From: RBC074 sp964470555
GTDB taxonomy: Bacteria > Acidobacteriota > Blastocatellia > RBC074
Reading direction: 5' to 3'
DNA length: 64,000 nt
NCBI GenBank assembly: GCA_964470555.1
Contig: CAYYDG010000030.1
Span: 1 to 64,000 of the forward strand
The notes beneath the pieces were generated by a model that was given only the letters and a program-made list of their open reading frames with translations, had not been told where the DNA came from and ran no database searches. The position numbers and the translations under genes are program-made. Below are positions 34,492 through 42,267 of the stretch, in pieces; position 1 is the stretch's first letter, and every line of letters starts with the position of its first letter.

Positions 34492-37400
34492 ATGTCTGCT
34501 GAAATTACTCCTGAACGCTGGCGATTGGTGGATGAGTTGCTGGATGAGGCGCTGGAAATTGTCCCGGCGGAAATCCCGTCATTTCTCAATCGCGTGTGCA
34601 ATGGCGACGACGATTTGAGGCGCGAACTCGAATCGCTGCTTGGCGCGCATCATCAGGCTGGCGAATTTATCGAATCTCCTCCGATAACCGCGATTGAGGA
34701 ATTGCCGCCAATCGAGCATCTGCCAAATCCGAATCAGGCGGACGCCACGGGGCAGATGATCGGCCAGTACCGTGTTCTGGGCGAAATCGGGCGCGGCGGC
34801 ATGGGCGTGGTTTACAAAGCCGTGCGGGCCGACGACGAATACCATAAAGAAGTAGCGATCAAGCTGGTCTGGACAAGCCCTCATAACACTCATCTGATCA
34901 GACGCTTCAGGCGCGAGCGGCAGATTCTGGCCAATCTGGATCATCCGAACATCGCCCGTTTGTTGGACGGCGGCACGTCGGAGCAGGGCCTGCCTTACGT
35001 TGTGATGGAGTACATCGAAGGCCAGTTCATCACCGATTATTGCCGCGAACGCCATTTGTCAATTACCGAGCGGCTGCAACTTTTCCGCGATGTTTGCGCG
35101 GCTGTGCAATACGCGCATCAATCGCTGGTCATCCATCGCGATCTGAAACCGTCGAACATACTCGTCACCGCCGATGGCAAAGTGAAGTTGTTGGATTTCG
35201 GCATCGCCAAACTCATCAAGCCCGATTTAACCGAAGAGCCATTCAGGACGCAGAACCTGACTACGGGCGCTCATCTGATGACGCCGGAATATGCCAGTCC
35301 CGAACAGGCGCTCGGCGAAGCCATCACGACGGCCAGCGATGTTTATAGCCTCGGCGTCGTGCTGTATGAATTGCTGGCCGGAATCTATCCGTACCAACTC
35401 AAATCTCACGCGTTGCCGGAAGTCATACGCGCGGTCACTGAACAGGATGTAGTGGCGCCGAGTGTGGCTGTCACGCGGAGCAAATCATCTTCAACCGACT
35501 ACTTTCCAGAAGGCGGCTCCGATGGCAGCGTGGATAAATTGCGCTCGCGGCTGCGCGGCGACCTCGATACCATCGTGTTGACCGCTCTCAACAAGGATGT
35601 AAACCGCCGTTACCGCAGCGCCGAACAATTAAGCGAAGACATACACCGCCATTTGACGCACCAGCCGATCGCGGCCCGCAATCCCACGCTGGGTTATCGC
35701 ATTCGCAAGCTCGTGCGGCGCCAGCGCGCCCCCATCGCGACCGCCGCGCTGATATTTCTGACATTGCTGGGCGGTGTCATCGCGACCGCCAACCAAACAC
35801 TCATCGCACGCTCCGAACGCGCCAAGGCTGAAGCCCACGCGCAAGAAGCTATGCGCCAGCGGGCGGCCGCCGAAGCGCAAGCCGAAGAGGCGCGCAAACA
35901 ACAATCGTTTTCCGAAGCCAACGCCGCCGAAGCGAATCACCAACGCCTGCTGGCCGAAGAATTGACCGAGGAGACGATCAAACATCAACAGCTTGCCGAC
36001 GCGTCCCGCCGGCGCGCCGAAGCGGGCGAGGCTTCATACCGCGGGCTGGCTTACGCCGCTGAAATGCATCTGGGCGTGCAACACTGGGAAATGGCGAACA
36101 TCGCCGGCCTCAGCCAGGTGGTCAACAATCACGTCCCGAAAAACGGCGAGTCGGATTTGCGCGGCTTCGAATGGTATTACCTCTGGCGTTTGCTGCGCCA
36201 CAACGGCGAGCAGATGAGTTTGCCGCATAAAGCCGAGGTCTGGTCGGTGGCCTATTCGCCCGATGGCAAAATGATCGCCACCGGCCACAGCGAAGACGAA
36301 GATTCCATCAAACTCTGGGACGCGGCCACGGGAGGTTTGATCAGAGTATTCAAGGGCGCAAGGTCTTTGCCATGGACTATCGCTTTTTCGCCTGACGGCG
36401 CGAAGCTGGCTGGCGCTTTCAACGACGGCGCGGCCAGAGTGTGGGAAGTGGGTTCGGGCCGGGAATCGCTTGTTCTCAAAGGACACAAAAGCAGGGCGAC
36501 CTCCATCGCTTTTTCGCCTGACGGAAAAACGCTTGTGACAGGCAGCGATGATGAGACGGTGAAACTGTGGGAAGCAGCCACGGGACGTGAGCAATTGACG
36601 ATTCTTCCCAGGTCGGGGTTGATAAAGTCAGTGGCGTTTTCGCCCGATGGCAAAATGATCGCGACGGGTGGCGTGGGCAGCGCGACAGCCAGAAGAGGCG
36701 ATTTTTTGGTTAGACTCTGGCGCGTTGGCGACGGTAAGGAAATCGTGGCTTTCGATCCCGACGGCGGATGGTCATTGGCATTTTCTCCTGATGGGAAAAT
36801 GCTGGCGACGGCCTCGCGCGACTATATCAGGTTGTGGGATTTCGTCAGCCGCCGCGAAATCGCAACGCTGAGAGGCCATAATTCCAGAATTCGTGCCATC
36901 GCGTTTGCGCCAGATGGCCGCTATGTCGCATCAGCCTCTGACGATCGCACCGTGAAACTCTGGGACGTTGAAACGCGGCAGGAGCTTGCCACTTTGAAAG
37001 GCCATCGGGCCGAAATTTTCGCGACAGTCTTTTCGCCGGATGGCCGGAATCTGGTGACGGGAGCGATGGATTTCACGGCCAAGGTCTGGGACATCGGCGC
37101 CGCGACTGAACTCACACAAATTCGCAACACCAGGTCAATTTTCAATCGCGTGGTATTCGCGCCGGACGGGCGTCGGATAGCGACGACGGAAGATTTTGAT
37201 CTGGCTATTCGCGATGCGAAAACCGGACGTGAACTCGTTCGTTGCCAGGGGCACACAGCGGCCATTAGCGCCTTCGCTTTTTCGCCTGATGGGCGAACCA
37301 TCGCCAGCGCCAGTCAGGACAGAACCGTTCGGCTCTGGGACGCCGCTTCCGGGAAGGAATTGTTCACGCTCAATAGTCACACCGGAACCACAATGGCCGT

Positions 37401-38034
37401 CGCTTTTTCGCCGGATGGCCGCAAACTGGTTTCCAGCGCGCAGGATCAAACGGCGCGGGTCTGGGACCTGGCCACCCGGCGCGAACTGCTCACGTTCAGA
37501 GGCCATTCCCACCCCGTGATGATGGCCGTCGCTTTTACGCCGGATGGCCGCCGCATTGCGACCGGCAGTTACGACAAGACGGTCAAGTTATGGGACTCAG
37601 CGACGGGAAAAGAACTCGCGACTTTTTCAGGGCAGGTCAAACCCGTCATGAGCGTGGCAATTTCCCCCGATGGCCAACTGCTTGCCGCCGGTAGCGCCGA
37701 CACCACTGTGAAGATATGGGAACTGGCGACCGGTCGGGAAGTCGTCACGCTAACGGGCAGCGCGGGCCACGTCCGTGCCCTCGCCTTTTCTTCCGACGGT
37801 AAGCGTCTGGCGACAGGCAGCGGCGATGGCGTAGTTCGTTTGTGGGATCCGGCCAGCGGGCAGGAATTGATCGCGCTCAGAGACCATTTGGGTCAGGTCA
37901 ACAGCGTGGCCTTTTCACCGGATGGTCAAACGTTGGCCAGCGCTACGGCGGGCGGCCCTGTGCGATTTTGGCGCGCTGCTGTTGCTGACAATGCGCAAGC
38001 TCATCTCAGGAAATCATCCAATTCTGTTCATTGA
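34492..38034 (+). CDS. Ser/Thr protein kinase fused to WD40 propellers
   Basis: An 1180-residue protein. The helical leader (about 1-60, WRLVDELLDEALEI) is like that of ECF-linked kinases. The kinase domain (about 90-370) has GRGGMGVVYKAV, EVAIKLVW, HRDLKPSN (His215) and DFGIAK, so it should be active. A transmembrane helix (about 415-437) is followed by an Ala/Glu/Arg coiled coil (about 440-520), then about 14 WD40 repeats (about 578-1175; FSPDGKTLVTGSDDETVKLWE type). The propellers presumably sense or scaffold partners outside or inside the membrane, depending on topology. It is divergent from the exported WD40 genes, suggesting a shared theme. Confidence 0.93.
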   Translation: MSAEITPERWRLVDELLDEALEIVPAEIPSFLNRVCNGDDDLRRELESLLGAHHQAGEFIESPPITAIEELPPIEHLPNPNQADATGQMIGQYRVLGEIGRGGMGVVYKAVRADDEYHKEVAIKLVWTSPHNTHLIRRFRRERQILANLDHPNIARLLDGGTSEQGLPYVVMEYIEGQFITDYCRERHLSITERLQLFRDVCAAVQYAHQSLVIHRDLKPSNILVTADGKVKLLDFGIAKLIKPDLTEEPFRTQNLTTGAHLMTPEYASPEQALGEAITTASDVYSLGVVLYELLAGIYPYQLKSHALPEVIRAVTEQDVVAPSVAVTRSKSSSTDYFPEGGSDGSVDKLRSRLRGDLDTIVLTALNKDVNRRYRSAEQLSEDIHRHLTHQPIAARNPTLGYRIRKLVRRQRAPIATAALIFLTLLGGVIATANQTLIARSERAKAEAHAQEAMRQRAAAEAQAEEARKQQSFSEANAAEANHQRLLAEELTEETIKHQQLADASRRRAEAGEASYRGLAYAAEMHLGVQHWEMANIAGLSQVVNNHVPKNGESDLRGFEWYYLWRLLRHNGEQMSLPHKAEVWSVAYSPDGKMIATGHSEDEDSIKLWDAATGGLIRVFKGARSLPWTIAFSPDGAKLAGAFNDGAARVWEVGSGRESLVLKGHKSRATSIAFSPDGKTLVTGSDDETVKLWEAATGREQLTILPRSGLIKSVAFSPDGKMIATGGVGSATARRGDFLVRLWRVGDGKEIVAFDPDGGWSLAFSPDGKMLATASRDYIRLWDFVSRREIATLRGHNSRIRAIAFAPDGRYVASASDDRTVKLWDVETRQELATLKGHRAEIFATVFSPDGRNLVTGAMDFTAKVWDIGAATELTQIRNTRSIFNRVVFAPDGRRIATTEDFDLAIRDAKTGRELVRCQGHTAAISAFAFSPDGRTIASASQDRTVRLWDAASGKELFTLNSHTGTTMAVAFSPDGRKLVSSAQDQTARVWDLATRRELLTFRGHSHPVMMAVAFTPDGRRIATGSYDKTVKLWDSATGKELATFSGQVKPVMSVAISPDGQLLAAGSADTTVKIWELATGREVVTLTGSAGHVRALAFSSDGKRLATGSGDGVVRLWDPASGQELIALRDHLGQVNSVAFSPDGQTLASATAGGPVRFWRAAVADNAQAHLRKSSNSVH

Positions 38035-38035
38035 T

Positions 38036-38068
38036 TCAGTTGACCTGATTGCGTCAACTGATCTTTTT
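38036..38068 (+). terminator. terminator of kinase-WD40 gene
   Basis: TCAGTTGAC (38036-38044) pairs perfectly with GTCAACTGA (38053-38061) around 8 nt, followed by TCTTTTT. It overlaps the stop codon end of the convergent peptidase gene (38054). Confidence 0.75.
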
Positions 38069-39373
38069 CGACACAACAAGACCGTCCAGTTGATTTTGCG
38101 CGTTCCAGTATCGTTTGGTTAAAAACCAGCGCCGGTCATGGTGGGCTTCGTGGGTGATGCGGTCAATCCAGTCGGGCAATGCGGCCAGGTGTTCATCCCA
38201 GGCGGTTTGGCAAGCGGCGGCGGTTGGCAAATCGCCATTGCTCAACGAAAGGAATTTGGCTTCCAATTCGCGCCGTGCGATTTCAGTCATCGCTCTTCGG
38301 CGCGCGTAATCGCCCAGCGTCAGCCGGTGCAAATGTTCGTGTCGCCACCACAAACTTTCAGCGTCGTAACTTTCACCGGCAAGCGCGCCGGTTGAAATTA
38401 GTTCGCTGCCAAGTGCGAACGGCTTGAAGACGCTCAAACACGGCGAAGAGGTTCCGGTCATCCAGTGCAGCGAACCGCTGGCGCTCAAACGGCTGACCAT
38501 TGAACCCGTCGTTTGCCCGCTTTGCCGCGTTTTCAACCACGAAGCGTGACCGCAAGGCATTTGCAATCGCAACCCTGTTTCAGGTGTTTGACCTGCGTGA
38601 TCGCGCAACGCAGCGAACAAATCGGCTCGGCCAATTTTCCCGTCCGACAACATCAAACGCCGAAACGTGCAGGCTCTGCGAACGTCGCCGCCGCTGGTAA
38701 AGCGATAAAACGGATCGCCGAAGGCTTTGGCAAAATCGAAGTCGTTCGCTGATTTGCACCAGCCTTGCGCTTTTGCGAATTCATACGCGCCATCGGAAAT
38801 CAGATCGAAGTCTTTGCCGATGGTCAGCACGTTGCTGATGGTTCGCACACCGCGAACTTGCTGCGCCGCCCAATGTCTGTCGGCGGTTTCCAACACCCAG
38901 GCTTCGGTCGGGTCGGCGATGATGAACGAATTGTGATAGCGAAATCCTTTGTGACGATAACCGCATAACCCGCCTTGTCCAAAGTCAGCGATCAATCGGG
39001 TAATCAATTCCAACGCCTCGCGCGCGGTTGCCGAACGCTCCAACGCCAATCGCAGCAAATCCATGCCGGTCAATCCGGTTTTCGGCACAGGCAATTTGGT
39101 GAAGACGGCTTCGTTGCCAATGGCGACGCCGCGCGCGTTCGCGCCCATTTCCGCGCCCCACATCCAGAACGGACGGCTGAGCACGACTTCGTAAGTTTCA
39201 GCAGCTTGGGGAATTTCGATGTAAGTACATTGCAGATTCGCAGGCGAAGCGAATTTTTGCGCGGGCAGATGGACGATGTTTTGGGCTTCGCCGGGTTCGC
39301 GGTCGCTGTTTTTGCCGAACCAGACAACGGCGTCTTTTGTGGCGGGAGGAACGGTTACGATGGTGTCACACAT
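38054..39373 (-). CDS. secernin-like C69/U34 family dipeptidase
   Basis: A 439-residue protein starting MCDTIVTVPPATKDAVVWFGKNSD. Cys2 would become the N-terminal nucleophile of this Ntn-hydrolase (C69) family after Met removal. The pattern continues with GKNSDREPGEAQ, WGAEMGANARGVAIGNEAVF and GYRHKGFRYHNSF, matching secernins rather than short dipeptidases. No signal peptide is visible, so it is probably cytosolic. It hydrolyses small peptides or related amides; substrate unknown. It ends in the hairpin of the neighbouring kinase gene and is separated from 39386 by only 12 bp, so may share its transcript. Confidence 0.85.
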   Translation of the reverse strand: MCDTIVTVPPATKDAVVWFGKNSDREPGEAQNIVHLPAQKFASPANLQCTYIEIPQAAETYEVVLSRPFWMWGAEMGANARGVAIGNEAVFTKLPVPKTGLTGMDLLRLALERSATAREALELITRLIADFGQGGLCGYRHKGFRYHNSFIIADPTEAWVLETADRHWAAQQVRGVRTISNVLTIGKDFDLISDGAYEFAKAQGWCKSANDFDFAKAFGDPFYRFTSGGDVRRACTFRRLMLSDGKIGRADLFAALRDHAGQTPETGLRLQMPCGHASWLKTRQSGQTTGSMVSRLSASGSLHWMTGTSSPCLSVFKPFALGSELISTGALAGESYDAESLWWRHEHLHRLTLGDYARRRAMTEIARRELEAKFLSLSNGDLPTAAACQTAWDEHLAALPDWIDRITHEAHHDRRWFLTKRYWNAQNQLDGLVVSKKIS

Positions 39374-39385
39374 GAGTTGATGTTT

Positions 39386-42076
39386 TCAGCTTAGTCGGAT
39401 ACGCGCGTCAATCATGGTCAGGCCTTCGCCGCGCGGGTGAACGATGACCGGGTTCAAATCAATTTCGGCGATTTGCGGAACGGCTTCGGCCAGCGCGCCC
39501 AATCGCAAGAGCAAATCTTCGACGGCGGCAATGTCGGCTTCGGGCGCGCCGCGATACCCTTTCAGCAAACGATGCGCCCGCGTGGACAGAATCATTTCGC
39601 GCGCGTCGCGGTCGGTCAACGGCAACACACGGAACACCACGTCGTCCAGCAATTCGACCAGATAACCTCCAGAACCGAACGCGACCAACGGGCCAAACAC
39701 CGGATCGTGCGTGACGCCGGCCAACACTTCAACGCCTGCTTTGGCCATGGGCATGACGCTGGCGGCTTCGAGCGTGATGTTGTGCGCGGCCAATTGTCGT
39801 GTGAGTTGTTGGAATCCGGCAGCCGCGTCCGCCGGAGCGACGTTCAACAACACGCCGCCCACATCGGATTTGTGCAGCACGGCGGGCTGATGAATTTTCA
39901 ATGCAACCGGCGATTGAAATTCAGCGGCGGCAGCGGCAGCTTCTTCGACAGTTCGAACGATTTTGGCGCTGACGATGTGAATGCCCGCCGCGCTCAACAA
40001 TGCCGCGACATCTGTTTGATTCAACCAGTCACCGTCCGTGTAGCGCGCAACGATGGATTGAGCCAGGTCTCGGTCAACGGGAATGTCGGCGATGCTGCCA
40101 GTCGGCGTCGAACGCCACAATCCATAATTCGCAGCGGCGGCCAACGCGACTGCGGCGCTTTCAGGAAAGTCATACACCGGCACCGAACGTTTGGCTTTGG
40201 CGGTTTTCGATTCGCTGACCGGAACTTTGATCGTCGTCGAATAAGGATCGAAAAACACCGCCGCGACGGTTTTCTGCAAATTGGGGCGAGCCGCCAGCAC
40301 GTCGCTCAAGACCTGAGCGACTTCGCGCGTAGGCGTCGCCAGCGGCGGAATGAAAATCACCAGCAGCGAATCCAGGTCGGGATCGTCGCAAAGAATTTCC
40401 AGACAGGCGCGGTAATGCGCAGGGCTGGCGCTGGCAATCATATCCACTGGATTGGTGACTGTTGCGGCGGCGGGCAGCACTTCGCGCAATTTTGTTTGTG
40501 TTGTTTCGCTGAGCGGCGGAATTTCCAATCCGGCGGCGATGGCCGCGTCCACGGCGATGATGCCTGGGCCTCCGCCGTTGGTCAGCACGCCCAGCCGTTT
40601 GCCTTTCGGAATTGGTTGCGAAGCCAGCAAACGCGCCACCGAAAAAAATTCTGCCAGCGTATCCACGCGAATGATTCCGGTTTGCGCAAACAGCGCATCG
40701 GCGGCCCGGTCGGAACTGGCCAGGGCAGCGGTGTGACTGGAAGCGGCGCGCGCTCCGGCGGAAGTCCGACCGGATTTGACAGCGACAATCGGTTTGGCGC
40801 GCGAAACTCGGCGGGCTATGCGCGCAAAACGACGCGGATTTCCAAAGCTTTCCAGATAAAACAAAATCACGTCGGTCGCTTCGTCCGATTCCCAGAATTG
40901 CAGCAGGTCGTTGCCGGAGATGTCGGCTTTGTTGCCGACGCTGATGAACGACGACACGCCCAATCCAATCTCGCCGGCTTGCGCCATCAAGGCCAACCCA
41001 AGCGCGCCGGATTGCGAACTCATCGCTACATTGCCCGCCGGAGGTTCGACCGGCGCAAAGGTTCCGAGCAAGCGAACATTGCCCGACGTGTTGACCAATC
41101 CCATGCAGTTCGGACCGACCAAACGCATTCCCGAAGCGCGGCAAATGTCGAGCAGGTTTTTTTGCTCTGCGCGCCCTGCCTCTCCGGTTTCGGCAAAACC
41201 CGCGGACAACACGCACAACGCGCGAACGCCCGCAGCGGCGCACTGCCGAGCGGTTTCGATGACGTGCTCGGCGGGAACAGCGATGAAGACCAGTTCCGGC
41301 GGTTCCGGCAAATCGGCGATGGATGCGTAGGCGTGAACTCCGGCGATTGAATTCGCCGATTGATTGACGGGATACAACGTGCCGGTGAATCCCCAGCGCA
41401 ACAGGTTGCGAAACAGCGCGCCTCCGACCGAAGCCGGGTTGCGGCTGGCTCCGATGACGGCGACGGTTTTCGGTTCAAAGACGTGGCTCAAACTGGCGCG
41501 TTCGGCTTCGGCCTCCTGCGCGTCGCGTCGCGCTTCGGCGACTTCGCTGCGCGTGATGGGGAATTCCAGATGCGTCACGCCGTAACTGATGTTCGCCGTC
41601 AGCGCGTATCCGGCTTTGCGAAACACGGACAGCATCAAACGGTTATCGGCCAGCACGTCGGCGGCAAATCGCGTGATGTCGTGCCGCCGGGCGAATTCGG
41701 CCAGCGCATCCAGCAGAATCGTGCCGATGCCGCGTCGTTGAAAAGCGTCTTCGACCAGGAACGAGACTTCGGCGGTGTCGGGGTGTTCTTCCAGCACGAA
41801 GTAACGACCGACAGCGACTATGGTTTCGCCTTGAGTGATGACCAGCGCCACGTGGCTTCGACCATCTACCGAAACCAGTTGATCCAGTTGCGAATCGGGC
41901 AGGGAAGTCACCATTCGCAAAAATCGGTAGCGAATGGTTTCTGGCGAACAGCGTTTGAACAAAGCGATCAGACCTTCACGATCGGTTTGTCGCAACGGGC
42001 GCATTTGCAACACTGTGCCGTCGCGCAACAGCACATCGCGGGAAAAATTGTCCAGTGAATGCAGTTCATTCGTCAT
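39386..42076 (-). CDS. GNAT acetyltransferase / NDP-forming acyl-CoA synthetase fusion (Pat-like)
   Basis: The start is taken at ATG 42076 (896 residues); the frame is open to 42274, overlapping the mutS2 start. The N-terminal GNAT domain (about 10-180) carries AEVSFLVEDAFQRRGIGTILLDAL. Then come a CoA-binding domain (AVIGASRNPASVGGALFRNLL), ligase-CoA domains, and a C-terminal ATP-grasp region (VALKIHQPAVLHKSDVGGV). SSHTAALA contains His448 at the place of the phosphohistidine of ADP-forming acetyl-CoA synthetases, so ligase activity may remain. The domain order is the reverse of enterobacterial Pat. Such enzymes acetylate acetyl-CoA synthetase and similar targets. Confidence 0.88.
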   Translation of the reverse strand: MTNELHSLDNFSRDVLLRDGTVLQMRPLRQTDREGLIALFKRCSPETIRYRFLRMVTSLPDSQLDQLVSVDGRSHVALVITQGETIVAVGRYFVLEEHPDTAEVSFLVEDAFQRRGIGTILLDALAEFARRHDITRFAADVLADNRLMLSVFRKAGYALTANISYGVTHLEFPITRSEVAEARRDAQEAEAERASLSHVFEPKTVAVIGASRNPASVGGALFRNLLRWGFTGTLYPVNQSANSIAGVHAYASIADLPEPPELVFIAVPAEHVIETARQCAAAGVRALCVLSAGFAETGEAGRAEQKNLLDICRASGMRLVGPNCMGLVNTSGNVRLLGTFAPVEPPAGNVAMSSQSGALGLALMAQAGEIGLGVSSFISVGNKADISGNDLLQFWESDEATDVILFYLESFGNPRRFARIARRVSRAKPIVAVKSGRTSAGARAASSHTAALASSDRAADALFAQTGIIRVDTLAEFFSVARLLASQPIPKGKRLGVLTNGGGPGIIAVDAAIAAGLEIPPLSETTQTKLREVLPAAATVTNPVDMIASASPAHYRACLEILCDDPDLDSLLVIFIPPLATPTREVAQVLSDVLAARPNLQKTVAAVFFDPYSTTIKVPVSESKTAKAKRSVPVYDFPESAAVALAAAANYGLWRSTPTGSIADIPVDRDLAQSIVARYTDGDWLNQTDVAALLSAAGIHIVSAKIVRTVEEAAAAAAEFQSPVALKIHQPAVLHKSDVGGVLLNVAPADAAAGFQQLTRQLAAHNITLEAASVMPMAKAGVEVLAGVTHDPVFGPLVAFGSGGYLVELLDDVVFRVLPLTDRDAREMILSTRAHRLLKGYRGAPEADIAAVEDLLLRLGALAEAVPQIAEIDLNPVIVHPRGEGLTMIDARIRLS

Positions 42077-42267
42077 AACTTTTGAAGCGGAAGTTTGTTC
42101 AAGGCCGAGAAGATAGGCCAAGCGCGAAATTGTGACAACTTGCTGCTGCAATTCTTGTTGCTTGGCGCAACGATTGGTTTGACAGCTATCAGGGCCATCC
42201 CTACAATCTCGCAGTTTCAATAGCCGATGTTGGAAGTTTATCCCCCTCGCGGCTGCACGAAGAACGA

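Noticed and set aside
39437..41350. Long plus-strand frame opposite the acyl-CoA synthetase fusion
   Set aside because: Arg/Gln/Gly-rich shadow of a G+C-rich coding strand.
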